Shown: positions 1 through 8,024, counted from the first letter of the stretch. The stretch is 64,000 bases of DNA from Microbacterium suaedae (GCF_003254645.1 NZ_PNFD01000003.1:372001-436000); one strand, 5' to 3'. Notes: a model not told the origin generated them from the sequence alone. Numbers and translations are program-made.

Positions 1-284
1 AGGATCCGGCGCGACGGCCCTCCCTCGAAACGCTCGCGCGCGACGCGGCATCGGGATCCGCCCGCGCCGCGGCGATCGTCGAGTACTTGCAGGAGTCCGT
101 GATCGCGCAGCTCACGGCATCGTTCGGAGCGGAGCGCGCCCGGCGCGCGGCCATCGTGATCGTCGGCGTGGTGTTCACGAGGTACGTGCTGCAGCTTCCG
201 GCCATGACGTCCCTCACGCCGCGCCAGACCATCGAGACGATGCGGTCGATGCTGCCCCGGCGCCGACCAGAGCCACCCGCATAG
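1..284 (+). CDS. TetR-family regulator, C-terminal fragment (runs off left edge)
   Basis: An open frame enters from the left edge and ends at TAG 282-284. The roughly 93 visible residues are helical and include RRAAIVIVGVVFTRYVL followed by a PxQTIETM stretch, typical of the ligand-binding C-terminal domain of actinobacterial TetR repressors. The DNA-binding N-terminus lies outside the window, so ligand and targets cannot be named. A TTG at 87 could start a shorter frame, but the reading frame is open before it and the protein is most likely longer. Family is inferred from the pattern of this tail only. Confidence 0.6.
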   Translation, partial: DPARRPSLETLARDAASGSARAAAIVEYLQESVIAQLTASFGAERARRAAIVIVGVVFTRYVLQLPAMTSLTPRQTIETMRSMLPRRRPEPPA

Positions 285-317
285 GGAAACCTCCCGTCGC
301 GCGGATCGCCCCCGGGC

Positions 318-1019
318 TCAGTGACAGGCGTGCGCCGTTCGTTCTCCGTACTCGTCGGCGCGTCGCATCCACTCGTAGGCCGGCGTCTGGGGCCACCCTT
401 CCGGCGAGTTCTCCCAGTCCTCCTGGCGCCCGTACGGCGTGAGGTCGAGCAGGTCGAACACCTGCATGAACGGCTCCTCACCGCGGCGGAACGTGCTCCA
501 CGAGTGGAAGACGCGATCCCCCTGGCGCAGGAACACGCTGACGGCCTGATGCTCCTCGTCGTCGACCGTCACGCCGAAGTCCTCGTTGAAGGACGACCCG
601 CCCGATGACACCCACGGCAGGTCCCACCCCATCCGTGTGCGGTACGCGAGCAGCTTCTCGAGCGACGCGCGAGAGACGAGCGCGAAGGAGGTGTTCCGCG
701 CGTGCAGGTGCGACAGCGGCCCCACGTGCTCCGCCATCATCGAGCAACCATCGCACCCCGCGTCCCAATCGGGATGGAACATGAAGTGCTGCACGATCAG
801 CTGGGGTCGCCCGTCGAAGATATCGAGCAGTGAATTCGGGCCATCGGGTCCCTCGAAGCGGTAGTCAGACGTGATCTCGACGACCGGCATGCGCCGGCGC
901 AGGGCAGACACGGCGTCCTTCATCCGGGTCAGCGCTTTCTCCTGCTGCAGCAGGACGGCGCGCGCATCGTTCCATTCGGCGCGCTCGACGACGCGCGGCA
1001 GAGGCAGGCGATGATTCAT
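318..1019 (-). CDS. DUF899 thioredoxin-like protein
   Basis: A 233-residue protein of the DUF899 family, which has a thioredoxin-like fold without an assigned reaction. Supporting features are the RPQLIVQHFMFHPDWDAGC segment with nearby cysteines (GCDGCSMM), the later WVSSGGSSFNEDFG stretch and the C-terminal TPYGRQEDWENSPEGWPQ region, all hallmarks of the family. It has no signal peptide or membrane segment, so it should be cytosolic. It is divergent from nucS with about 70 bp between them. The CxxC-like pair suggests redox chemistry, but this is inference. Confidence 0.85.
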   Translation of the reverse strand: MNHRLPLPRVVERAEWNDARAVLLQQEKALTRMKDAVSALRRRMPVVEITSDYRFEGPDGPNSLLDIFDGRPQLIVQHFMFHPDWDAGCDGCSMMAEHVGPLSHLHARNTSFALVSRASLEKLLAYRTRMGWDLPWVSSGGSSFNEDFGVTVDDEEHQAVSVFLRQGDRVFHSWSTFRRGEEPFMQVFDLLDLTPYGRQEDWENSPEGWPQTPAYEWMRRADEYGERTAHACH

Positions 1020-1075
1020 GGGCCCAGAGTCTCACCGATCCCGCGCCGCGCGACACCCCTCCCGGCGCCCCGCGT

Positions 1076-1081
1076 TAGGCT
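1076..1081 (+). promoter_or_regulatory. -10 box (TAGGCT) of nucS, leaderless start
   Basis: TAGGCT ends six bases before the GTG start of nucS, so the transcript would begin at or next to the start codon. No Shine-Dalgarno sequence is present. This -10 form recurs in the window upstream of other leaderless-looking genes. Confidence 0.55.
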
Positions 1082-1087
1082 CGCACG

Positions 1088-1783
1088 GTGCGCCTCGTCA
1101 TCGCCCGCTGCTCCGTGGATTACACGGGCCGCCTCAACGCCCACCTGCCCCTCGCCACCCGCGTGCTCATGCACAAGGGCGACGGCAGCGTCCTCATCCA
1201 CTCGGACGGCGGCTCGTACAAGCCGCTCAACTGGATGAGCCCGCCCTGCCGACTCGACCACCTCGAGGTCGATGAGGAGCTCGCCGAGGCGGGCGTCATC
1301 GAAATGTGGAAGGTCACGCACCAGAAGTCGGGAGACACCCTCACGGTGCGGATCCACGAGATCGTCGACGACACGGCGCACGATCTCGGCGTGGATCCGG
1401 GGCTCATCAAGGACGGCGTCGAGTCGGATCTGCAGCGCCTCCTCGCCGAGCAGGTCGACCTCATCGCCGAAGGTGCCAGCCTCGTGCGCCGTGAGTACCC
1501 GACCGCGATCGGGCCCGTCGATCTGCTCGTGCGCGATGCGGAAGGCGTCGCGATCGCCGTCGAGGTGAAGCGCCGCGGCGGGGTCGACGGCGTCGAACAG
1601 CTCACGCGCTATCTGGAGCTGCTCGGGCGCGATCCGCTTCTCACGGGAATCCAAGGCGTCTTCGCCGCGCAGGAGATCAAGCCGCAGGCCCGCACGCTCG
1701 CCGAGGATCGCGGGATCCGCTGCGTCACGCTCGACTACGAGGCCATGAAGGGCGTCGACTCCGGAATCCCCACGCTCTTCTGA
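1088..1783 (+). CDS. nucS: Endonuclease NucS (EndoMS), mismatch repair
   Basis: A 231-residue NucS/EndoMS endonuclease. In actinobacteria, which lack MutS/MutL, this enzyme makes double-strand cuts at mismatched bases and works with the beta clamp. The N-terminal half is the DNA-binding/dimer domain ([15 protein letters not shown]). The C-terminal half is a RecB-like nuclease with the catalytic D-x(n)-ExK pattern visible in GPVDLLVRD and IAVEVKRRG. The C-terminus ends in GIPTLF, a tail resembling clamp-binding peptides. The GTG start at 1088 is chosen because the protein begins with the conserved [12 protein letters not shown] and a -10 box ends six bases upstream. Length matches the family. 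Confidence 0.96.
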   Translation: MRLVIARCSVDYTGRLNAHLPLATRVLMHKGDGSVLIHSDGGSYKPLNWMSPPCRLDHLEVDEELAEAGVIEMWKVTHQKSGDTLTVRIHEIVDDTAHDLGVDPGLIKDGVESDLQRLLAEQVDLIAEGASLVRREYPTAIGPVDLLVRDAEGVAIAVEVKRRGGVDGVEQLTRYLELLGRDPLLTGIQGVFAAQEIKPQARTLAEDRGIRCVTLDYEAMKGVDSGIPTLF

Positions 1784-1822
1784 GCGAGGGCCGCGATGTG
1801 CGGCCCGTCAGCCGACGCCGAA

Positions 1823-1828
1823 TAGGCT
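1823..1828 (+). promoter_or_regulatory. -10 box (TAGGCT) of the HAD gene
   Basis: TAGGCT ends six bases before the ATG at 1835, predicting a leaderless transcript. There is no purine-rich ribosome-binding site in between. Confidence 0.5.
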
Positions 1829-1834
1829 GGCACC

Positions 1835-2503
1835 ATGGCGAATTCTCCGTGGTCGTGTGTGCTCTGGGACGTGGACGGAACGATCGCGGACGCGTCCGCG
1901 GGGATCCTTCCCCGAATCGAGCGCGTGCTCGATGAGCTCGGCCACCCGCCGACGCCGACCGATCAGGTGCATCTCTGGATCGGCCCGCCCATGCTCGAGT
2001 CGTTCCAGGAGCTCGCCGGGCTCTCGCTCGCACAGGCGAAGAACGCGGTGGAGCGCTATCGCGAGCTCGCTTCTGAGCACGGCTACGCGCACAAGGTCCG
2101 CATCTACGACGGCGTCGCCGACGTGATCCGAGACGTGCACGCCGCGGGGATCCCGCAGACGACCGCCAGCACGAAGCCCGAGAATCAGGTGCGCGCGATC
2201 CTCGAGCACTATGTACTCGCACCCCTGTTCGAGAGCATTCACGGGGCGGTCCCCGACGCCGATGTGCTCGACACGAAGGCGCACGTCCTCGGGCGTGCGC
2301 TCGCGGACATGCGCGCTCGCGGAGTCGATCTCTCGAACCCCGTGCTCATCGGCGACCGCCACCATGACGTCGACGGCGCGGCCGAGCACGACGTTCCGGT
2401 GATCTTCGTCCGCTGGGGCTTCGGCGACGCCGAGGAGGCGACGGGATCCGTGGCCGTTGCGGACGATCCGGCGCACCTGCGCACGCTGCTTCTGCCCCGC
2501 TGA
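1835..2503 (+). CDS. HAD-family hydrolase, phosphoglycolate phosphatase-like
   Basis: A 222-residue HAD-superfamily phosphatase. Motif I is present near the start as LWDVDGTIAD, with the nucleophile and acid/base aspartates. Motif II lies in TTASTKPENQV and motif IV in GDRHHDVDGA near residue 170. The cap domain between motifs I and II is helical, as in the Gph/PhnX-type group. It probably dephosphorylates a small metabolite, but the substrate cannot be told from sequence. It stands just downstream of nucS with its own -10 box, and one base separates it from the next gene, suggesting co-transcription with that gene. Confidence 0.9.
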   Translation: MANSPWSCVLWDVDGTIADASAGILPRIERVLDELGHPPTPTDQVHLWIGPPMLESFQELAGLSLAQAKNAVERYRELASEHGYAHKVRIYDGVADVIRDVHAAGIPQTTASTKPENQVRAILEHYVLAPLFESIHGAVPDADVLDTKAHVLGRALADMRARGVDLSNPVLIGDRHHDVDGAAEHDVPVIFVRWGFGDAEEATGSVAVADDPAHLRTLLLPR

Positions 2504-2504
2504 C

Positions 2505-3773
2505 ATGATCGAGCTTCCTGAGGTCACGACCGAGGGCGTGCTCGCGTGGGTCATCCCTGCGCTCGTCGTGTTCGGCGGAACCGCACTCGTCATCGTCGCG
2601 ATCGTGATGGCCGTGCGCGTCGCGCGTCGCGGGAAGCGTGCCCGTCGCTCGGCCCGCGAGTCGCTCGACGCCGTCGGAGCGAAGCTCGTCGAGCTCGATG
2701 ATCAGACGGAGGGGCTCGAACTCGAGATCGGCATGTCGAGCGCGCTGTACGACGGGCGGCCGCCCGCATCGCTGCGACGCGCGCGGCTCACGGCCCAGCA
2801 CACGCGCGATGACGCCTTCGCCGCCTACCGCGACGCGTCGGGCGAGGACGTGCTCCCGAGCGCACAGCGTCGCGAGGCGAAGCGGCTCTCCGTCGGAATC
2901 GACAAGGCCATGGAGATCATCCGACGGGCTCGTGCCGACCACGAGGAGTGGTTGCGTGAGCACTCCTCCGCCCAGGAGCAGGTCGACGTCGCGCGACGGC
3001 GGATCGTCGAGCTCGAGGCGCGGATGGGCGAACCGGCAGCGCTTCGTGCCGAGCTCGCACGTATCGCGGACGAGAGCGAGTGGGAGGCCGCGGCACACGC
3101 CGATGACGAGGCCAGCGAATCCCTCGAGGAGGCGAAGGCCCTCCTGCGCGAGGCCGAGGAGCAGGCGGCGGATCCCTCGCGGTCGGCCCGCGAGACCCTG
3201 CGCGCCTGCGAGGAGGCCGTGAGCCGCGCCGAGCGGGCATCGCGCCTGCTCGAAGAGACCCACCGCCTCGTGAAGAACGCACGCCTGGCCGTCGACGATG
3301 AGCACCGCGCGGCGGAGTCAGCCATCCGCGCCGCGATCGGCACCCAGAAGGCTCTCGACCCCGAGCAGGCCGCCGAGCTCGGGGAGGCCATCCGCGTCGC
3401 GAGCGCCGCCCTCGAGTCGGCCAGCGAGATCGCAGAGCGTCGTCCCGTCACGGCGAATGAGCGCATCGCCCGCTTGCGCGACCGGCTCGACATGGCTCTC
3501 GCCGACGCCCGCACGCAGCAGCAGCGTCTGCGCGGCGCCCGCAGCGCCCTTCCCGGATCCCTCAACGCGGCGCGCAGCGCCCTGGCCCGCGCCGAGGCTG
3601 TCATTCTCGACGCCGAGGTCGACGCGCGGGTGCGCCTCGACAGCGCCCGCCGCGAACTGGCCTTCGCTCGTCAGTCGCACGATCCGATCGAGGCGCTCGA
3701 CGCCTCCCGCCGTGCCCGACGCGACGCCGAAGACGCCGCCGTCCTGGCCCGCTTCCGCAAACGGCGACGCTGA
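2505..3773 (+). CDS. Membrane-anchored coiled-coil protein (related to C-terminal part of TPM-domain proteins)
   Basis: A 422-residue protein with one N-terminal transmembrane segment (about residues 12-35) followed by a basic stretch and then a nearly continuous charged helical region rich in A, E and R. The long helix predicts coiled coil facing the cytosol. The last 100 residues resemble the coiled-coil tail of actinobacterial TPM-domain proteins, but no TPM domain is visible, so this looks like a tail-only relative; that link is from memory of family sequences. The ATG at 2505 is chosen because it places the membrane segment at the N-terminus and follows the HAD stop directly. Function is unknown; a scaffold or envelope-stress role is a guess. 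Confidence 0.65.
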   Translation: MIELPEVTTEGVLAWVIPALVVFGGTALVIVAIVMAVRVARRGKRARRSARESLDAVGAKLVELDDQTEGLELEIGMSSALYDGRPPASLRRARLTAQHTRDDAFAAYRDASGEDVLPSAQRREAKRLSVGIDKAMEIIRRARADHEEWLREHSSAQEQVDVARRRIVELEARMGEPAALRAELARIADESEWEAAAHADDEASESLEEAKALLREAEEQAADPSRSARETLRACEEAVSRAERASRLLEETHRLVKNARLAVDDEHRAAESAIRAAIGTQKALDPEQAAELGEAIRVASAALESASEIAERRPVTANERIARLRDRLDMALADARTQQQRLRGARSALPGSLNAARSALARAEAVILDAEVDARVRLDSARRELAFARQSHDPIEALDASRRARRDAEDAAVLARFRKRRR

Positions 3774-3855
3774 CGCCGCCCCGTCGATATGCCCGGTATC
3801 GACCGCTCACCCGAGAAGAGTGGTCGATTCGCATCCTCTCAACGGGGGTGGGTGG

Positions 3856-4872
3856 TCACGCGAGGGCGCCCGTGACGCGCATCGCGAGCAGCGTGGTCGC
3901 TGCGACAAGGATCGAGAGGATCGCGCCGAGCGCGAGTGGACGCCATCCCGCGCGACGCATCGCGCCGAGATCCGTCGACAGGCCGACGCCCGCAAGGGCC
4001 ATCGCGATGAGAAAGCCGCTCGCTGCGGGCGCCGCCTCGACGAGCGGGGCGGGGATCCCTCCCACCGTGCGCAGCAGCGCCATGACGAGGAACCCGACAA
4101 GGAACCACGGCACCACGCGCGCGACGCCCGCCCCCGTGGGTCGCTGACCCCGCGAGGAGCGCCGAGCCTCCGCGATCGCCAGGACGATGCTCACCGGGAC
4201 GATCGCGAGGGTGCGCACCAGCTTCACCGTGACGGCGGCCCCGAGCGACGCCGCGCCGAACACACTTGCGGCAGCGACGACGGAGCTCGTGTCGTTGACG
4301 GCTGTTCCCGCCAGGAGCCCGAACGCCTCCGGGCCGAGCCCCATCGCGTGACCGAGAAGAGGGAAGACCGCGACGGCCGCGAGGTTGAAGAGGAAGATCG
4401 TCGACATCGCGGACGAGATCACCGCGCTCGACGCGCCGATCACGGGCGCGACGGTCGCTATTGCGCTGGCACCGCAGATACCCGTCCCGACACCGATGAG
4501 GGTCCCCAGTCGCCGCTCGACGCCGAGCGCGCGTCCAAGCAACGGCGCGGCGAGGAAGCAGGACGCGAGAGAAACCAGCATGACGGGCAGGCCCACGGCG
4601 CCGATGCGGACGACGACGTCGAGCGAGAGCTGCGCCCCGAAGACGACGATCGCCAGCCGCAGCACGACACCGCTCGCGGCGTCGACCCCGGGCCGCAGGT
4701 GGCGCCCCGGTGAGTGGACGAGTGCGATCGCGATTCCGAGGACGATCGCCGGGAGCGCGCTGCCGACCACGGGGACGATGCTGCCGATCAGCGTGGCTCC
4801 CCCGGCGAGGGCGACGGTGACGACGAGCCCGGGCAGGATCGATCGCGCGCGTGCAACGACAGAGACGGACAT
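3856..4872 (-). CDS. YeiH-family (UPF0324) membrane exporter
   Basis: A protein of about 338 residues with roughly ten hydrophobic segments, matching the YeiH/UPF0324 family of putative sulfate/anion exporters. Diagnostic segments are ALPAIVLGIAIALVHSP, GTGICGASAIATVAPVI and GLLAGTAVNDTSSVVAAASV. The start is placed at the second methionine (MSVSVVARAR) because the upstream 16 residues are arginine-rich and lack a hydrophobic pattern. It is divergent from a LysR regulator, the same arrangement as yeiH and yeiE in enterobacteria, so regulation by that neighbour is likely. Substrate is not established. Confidence 0.88.
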   Translation of the reverse strand: MSVSVVARARSILPGLVVTVALAGGATLIGSIVPVVGSALPAIVLGIAIALVHSPGRHLRPGVDAASGVVLRLAIVVFGAQLSLDVVVRIGAVGLPVMLVSLASCFLAAPLLGRALGVERRLGTLIGVGTGICGASAIATVAPVIGASSAVISSAMSTIFLFNLAAVAVFPLLGHAMGLGPEAFGLLAGTAVNDTSSVVAAASVFGAASLGAAVTVKLVRTLAIVPVSIVLAIAEARRSSRGQRPTGAGVARVVPWFLVGFLVMALLRTVGGIPAPLVEAAPAASGFLIAMALAGVGLSTDLGAMRRAGWRPLALGAILSILVAATTLLAMRVTGALA

Positions 4873-4926
4873 GACTCCAGCCTGCGGCGCCCGCCGACAC
4901 CGCGGTATCCGCTTGCGCACGGTGGG

Positions 4927-4947
4927 GGTACAGAGTCAAACTGTACC
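4927..4947. promoter_or_regulatory. Perfect inverted repeat in yeiH-lysR divergent region
   Basis: GGTACAG-N7-CTGTACC is a perfect 7+7 bp dyad ending four bases before the LysR start codon. It contains the T-N(x)-A palindromic form bound by LysR proteins. Its position next to the regulator start suggests autoregulation and control of the divergent exporter gene. Confidence 0.6.
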
Positions 4948-4951
4948 GATC

Positions 4952-5869
4952 ATGCGAGATGTACCGCCCCTCGATGCCCTGGAGCTGTTCCGCGCCGTCG
5001 CGCGCCACGGATCCATCTCGGCCGCCGCGCGGGAGGTCGGGCTCTCTCAGCAATCGGCGTCGACGCGGATCCGCTCGATCGAGCGGAATCTCGGCATCGA
5101 ACTCCTCACGCGCTCAGCGCGCGGCACCGTCCTCACCGAGGCGGGCGAGCTCGTCCTCGGCTGGACCGAAGACCTCCTGAACACGGCGACGCGATTTCGC
5201 GCCGGCGTCGAGGCACTTCGCGGGGAGAGCAGCCGGACGCTCATCGTCGCAGCCAGCCAGACGGCCGCCACCTATCTCGTCCCGCACTGGATGCTCGGCT
5301 TCCGCTCTGCGCAGCTCGCATCCGGCCAGGTGCCGACCGAGGTGCAGATCCTCGCGGCGAACAGCACGCAGGTGGGAGAGATCGTGCGAACCGGACGGGC
5401 AGATCTGGGCGTCGTCGAGTCTCCGGATCTGCCGGACGACCTCTCGTCGACGACGATCGCGAACGACGAGCTCACCCTCGTCGTCCCACCCGACCATCCG
5501 TGGATCCGTCGGCGCTCCCTGCCGCTCGACGAGGTCGCGTCGACGCCCCTCATCTTCCGCGAGGAGGGCAGCGGCACTCGGCGTGCGTGGGAGGCCGTCG
5601 TCTTCGAGCGCCTTCGTCGCGCCCCTGCCGAGCCCGCCGCCGTGATGTCGACGACCTCGGCCATCCGCTCGGCCGTCGCCGACGGGATCGCCCCGGCTGT
5701 CGTCAGCACCCACGTCGTCGCCGACGACATCGCCCTCGGCCGTCTCCGGAGAGTCGCGCTCGACGGCCCCGCCCTGACGCGACCGATCACCGCCCTGTGG
5801 AGGGGATCTGATCGTGATCTCCGGCAGACAAGCCGTGACTTCCTCGACGCGGCGCGCACCGCTCGCTGA
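4952..5869 (+). CDS. LysR-family regulator, likely controls the YeiH exporter
   Basis: A 305-residue LysR-type regulator. The winged helix-turn-helix lies in residues 5-65 (LELFRAVARHGSISAAAREVGLSQQSAS), followed by a periplasmic-binding-protein-like effector domain to the end. Start at the ATG 4952 gives the standard family length; the frame is open further upstream but that would overlap yeiH. The gene sits back to back with the exporter, with a 21 bp inverted repeat immediately upstream. Related YeiE/CysB-like regulators respond to sulfur compounds, but the ligand here is unknown. Confidence 0.88.
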   Translation: MRDVPPLDALELFRAVARHGSISAAAREVGLSQQSASTRIRSIERNLGIELLTRSARGTVLTEAGELVLGWTEDLLNTATRFRAGVEALRGESSRTLIVAASQTAATYLVPHWMLGFRSAQLASGQVPTEVQILAANSTQVGEIVRTGRADLGVVESPDLPDDLSSTTIANDELTLVVPPDHPWIRRRSLPLDEVASTPLIFREEGSGTRRAWEAVVFERLRRAPAEPAAVMSTTSAIRSAVADGIAPAVVSTHVVADDIALGRLRRVALDGPALTRPITALWRGSDRDLRQTSRDFLDAARTAR

Positions 5870-5885
5870 AGTGACCGCACGAAGA

Positions 5886-5917
5886 AACCCCGCCCCTCCG
5901 AGCGGAGGTGCGGGGTT
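5886..5917. terminator. Bidirectional terminator between LysR and csp
   Basis: AACCCCGC paired with GCGGGGTT, with an inner CCTCC/GGAGG stem around a GAGC-type loop. It lies between two convergent genes and can serve both. Confidence 0.75.
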
Positions 5918-5934
5918 CTGATCAGTCGCGCTGC

Positions 5935-6141
5935 TTACAGCGGAACGATGTTGTCAGCCTGCAGACCCTTGGGGCCCTGCGTGACCTCGAACTCCACGCG
6001 CTGGTTCTCTTCCAGCGTGCGGTAGCCCTTCGACTGAATCGCACTGAAGTGCGCGAAGACGTCCTGGCCGCCCTCGTCGGGGGAGATGAAGCCGAAGCCC
6101 TTCTCCGAGTTGAACCACTTGACGGTGCCCTGCGTGCTCAT
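5935..6141 (-). CDS. Cold-shock protein, CspA family
   Basis: A 68-residue single cold-shock domain. It has both RNA-binding motifs: KGFGFI (RNP1) and VFAHFS (RNP2), with the usual [15 protein letters not shown] start. It binds single-stranded RNA/DNA and acts as an RNA chaperone in the cytoplasm. A purine-rich GAAGG lies upstream of the ATG. The long A/T-richer leader upstream, down to about 6200, is typical of csp genes. The closest actinobacterial relatives are named CspA or CspC-type; a precise paralogue name cannot be assigned. Confidence 0.95.
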   Translation of the reverse strand: MSTQGTVKWFNSEKGFGFISPDEGGQDVFAHFSAIQSKGYRTLEENQRVEFEVTQGPKGLQADNIVPL

Positions 6142-6623
6142 GTACTGCCTTCTATCGGGGCGGATGTCGGCGCAATTTCACGCCCACGCTGACAACTTAG
6201 CCCACGAACATGTCCAACAACAGGGTATGGCGAAGATTTCCTGCCAAAGAAGAGAAACAGCCCTCACCGTCGGGGGGAAACAGTGAGGGCCGGACGACCG
6301 AGAGAGGACGTCTCCCACAAGAATACAGCCTTCGGTGACCGCGGGCGCACACGTTGGCTCACCCAACGGGTGCGACGACCCTCGGGGAGCACGAATCGCT
6401 CATCTGTCGTGGATACGAGAGCAGGCGCAGAAACCTCGGAACACAGAGAGCCCATTGACAGATCACCACATATATGAGGGAACGGCCTGTATCTTCTGAG
6501 GTGTCAATCGCCGGCGGTACGTGTATCGCCGGCACGACCAGTGGGGATCCGCGGTCGCGATGACGTCACGCGACTCTGCCCGTAGCCGCGGCCCCCACGC
6601 ACTCCAGGGGAGACGAAACAGGA
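6142..6623. other. Long intergenic region with a hairpin, a 13-bp repeated motif and direct repeats
   Basis: No convincing gene is seen in these 480 bases. It should hold the csp leader and promoter on the left. At 6260-6290 GCCCTCAC and GTGAGGGC form a stem around a G-rich loop. At 6471-6483 is TATATGAGGGAAC, which recurs exactly at 36701-36713 near the other sigma gene. At 6507-6515 and 6525-6533 ATCGCCGGC is repeated directly with an 18-base period, 90-115 bases before the HU-like gene. These look like regulatory elements of the HU-like gene. Confidence 0.45.
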
Positions 6624-6968
6624 ATGGCAAGATCAATGACGGCAACAGCTCAGCTCGACCAGGGCCGGGTGAGCAAACGCGAGTTCATCCAGCGAGCGGC
6701 GCGACGCGGCGGAATGCCCGTGAAGGTCGTGCAGCAGGCGTACGACGCGATCATCGACGAGGTGATCGACCTGGTGCAGAGCGGCAATCGCGTCACGCTC
6801 ACCGGCTTCGGCAAGTTCTACCCGCAGGAGCACAAGGGGCACGTCGCGCAGACCAACTTCACGCAGGAGCGCCAGCGCGGCGCGACGAAGGAGGTTCCCG
6901 ACTACAAGGTGCTCAAGTTCTCCGCCACGCGTGAGGTGAACAAGCGTCTGGGATCAACCGGCGACTGA
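6624..6968 (+). CDS. HU-family DNA-binding protein
   Basis: A 114-residue histone-like protein of the HU/IHF family. After about 15 extra N-terminal residues the fold is recognisable: SKREFIQRAARRGGM, then GNRVTLTGFGKFYPQEHKG, the beta arm and KVLKFSATREVNKRL. HU proteins bend DNA without strong sequence preference. The arm region (HVAQTNFTQERQRGATKE) departs from the canonical RxGRNPxTG motif, so its DNA-binding mode may differ from the main HU; it is probably a second, specialised copy. The ATG at 6624 follows a GGGGAG box at about ten bases. A strong terminator follows directly. Confidence 0.85.
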   Translation: MARSMTATAQLDQGRVSKREFIQRAARRGGMPVKVVQQAYDAIIDEVIDLVQSGNRVTLTGFGKFYPQEHKGHVAQTNFTQERQRGATKEVPDYKVLKFSATREVNKRLGSTGD

Positions 6969-6987
6969 GCCTCACAGCCAAGATGAA

Positions 6988-7015
6988 GACCCCGAGGGTG
7001 GCCGCCCTCGGGGTC
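6988..7015 (+). terminator. Rho-independent terminator after HU-like gene
   Basis: GACCCCGAGGG pairs perfectly with CCCTCGGGGTC around a TGGCCG loop, followed by TTCGTCTT. Confidence 0.85.
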
Positions 7016-7071
7016 TTCGTCTTCTCAGGGGGGGTCGTTCCTGACGAACGACGAAACAGGGGCACCCGTAA

Positions 7072-7120
7072 ACCGCCCGGGCGGTAACTACCCGGGTAGT
7101 TTTTAGGTGCCCGGGTAGTT
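7072..7120. promoter_or_regulatory. Array of CCCGGG-centred palindromes upstream of sigma gene
   Basis: Three related sites lie in a row: ACCGCCCGGGCGGT (7072-7085), AACTACCCGGGTAGTT (7086-7101, a perfect 16 bp palindrome) and the half-conserved GTGCCCGGGTAGTT (7107-7120). Centres are 15 and 19 bp apart. The last site overlaps where the -35 region should be for the -10 at 7138. This is an operator for an unidentified dimeric regulator of the sigma gene. Confidence 0.6.
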
Positions 7121-7137
7121 TATGGGTACTTGAGGGC

Positions 7138-7143
7138 TAGGCT
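7138..7143 (+). promoter_or_regulatory. -10 box (TAGGCT) of sigma gene
   Basis: TAGGCT sits five bases before a GTG at 7149, placing the transcript start at or very near that GTG. The sigma ATG itself is about 75 bases further down. Confidence 0.5.
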
Positions 7144-7148
7144 ACATC

Positions 7149-7244
7149 GTGGGGGAAGACAGCTCCGAAAGATTCGGGCGGTCCGACGACAAGAAGTGCA
7201 CAGAAAGCCGCGCCACCGGAGATGCCCGAGCACGCCGAGCATGA
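7149..7244 (+). CDS. Possible leaderless leader peptide overlapping the sigma gene start
   Basis: A 31-codon frame begins with GTG about where the transcript is expected to start and ends with TGA at 7242-7244, 20 bases inside the sigma gene. The peptide begins VGEDSSERFGRSDD and resembles no known family. The sigma ATG has no well-spaced ribosome-binding site of its own (GGAG abuts it), so re-initiation from this frame could feed sigma translation. It is a prediction from layout only. Confidence 0.3.
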   Translation: MGEDSSERFGRSDDKKCTESRATGDARARRA

Positions 7245-8010
7245 CCTGATCGTTTCCGCACTCCCGCTGGTCTCCCGCATAGCGCGACGCCTCGCGCCAC
7301 GAGCAGGATCCCTCTCGGTGGACGATCTGGTCGCAGCGGGATCCTACGCCTTGGTCCTCGCGGCGCGGGACTTCGACTCGAGCCGCGGCGCGAGCTTCCT
7401 CACCTACGCACGACACCGGATCACGGGGGCGGTGCTCGATGAGCTGCGGAACGCCGACTGGGCATCCCGCACGATGCGCACGCGCGCGAAGACGATCGAG
7501 GCCGTTCGTGACGAGCTGCGGACGGCGACCCAACACGAGCCCACAGCCGATGAGGTCGCGCTGAGGATGGGGATCGACGCGAGGACTGTCACGCAGACCC
7601 TGGGCGGCGTGATGCAGGCCCCCGTGAGCCTCTCGGCGCTCGACGAGGTCGCCGTGCGCCAGCACAGCAGGGGCCCCGAGGACGAAGCGGTCGAGCGCGA
7701 GCGTCGCGAGGTGCTGAACTTCGCAATCGATGCTCTCCCGCCACGCGCCCGGCACATCGTTCGTGCGATCTACTTCGACGAGCGCACCGCAGCCGATGTG
7801 GCTCGCGAACTCGGAGTGACGCCATCTGCGGTGACGCAGCAGCGCGCCGAAGCTCTCCGGCTGATCAGAGACGCGATGCAGCGCTACTTCGCGACAGCTC
7901 AGGAGACGCCACCCGCGCACGCCGCGTCCGGCAGGAAGAAGACCGCCTACTTCGCGCGGATCGCGGGGATCAACGGCCGTCTCCGGCGCGCTTTCGCCGT
8001 GGCCGTCTGA
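7222..8010 (+). CDS. FliA/WhiG-type sigma-70 factor (first of two)
   Basis: A 262-residue group 3 sigma factor. Region 2 runs through residues 15-75 (VDDLVAAGSYALVLAARDFDSSRGASFLTYARHRITGAV), region 3 through about 85-160 (EPTADEVALRMGID) and region 4 near 180-230 with the helix-turn-helix TAADVARELGVTPSAVTQQ. This domain set matches flagellar FliA and sporulation WhiG sigma factors. It stands at the edge of the flagellar locus, so a motility role is likely, but a second FliA-type factor lies at the other end. The roughly 35-residue basic tail (SGRKKTAYFARIAGINGRLRR) is unusual. It is convergent with the AAA+ gene. Confidence 0.85.
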   Translation: MPEHAEHDLIVSALPLVSRIARRLAPRAGSLSVDDLVAAGSYALVLAARDFDSSRGASFLTYARHRITGAVLDELRNADWASRTMRTRAKTIEAVRDELRTATQHEPTADEVALRMGIDARTVTQTLGGVMQAPVSLSALDEVAVRQHSRGPEDEAVERERREVLNFAIDALPPRARHIVRAIYFDERTAADVARELGVTPSAVTQQRAEALRLIRDAMQRYFATAQETPPAHAASGRKKTAYFARIAGINGRLRRAFAVAV

Positions 8011-8024
8011 GCCGGGGCGTACGG

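Noticed and set aside
6178..6477. Short open frames between csp and the HU-like gene
   Set aside because: They have low-complexity, arginine-rich translations, poor ribosome-binding sites and no codon-bias support.
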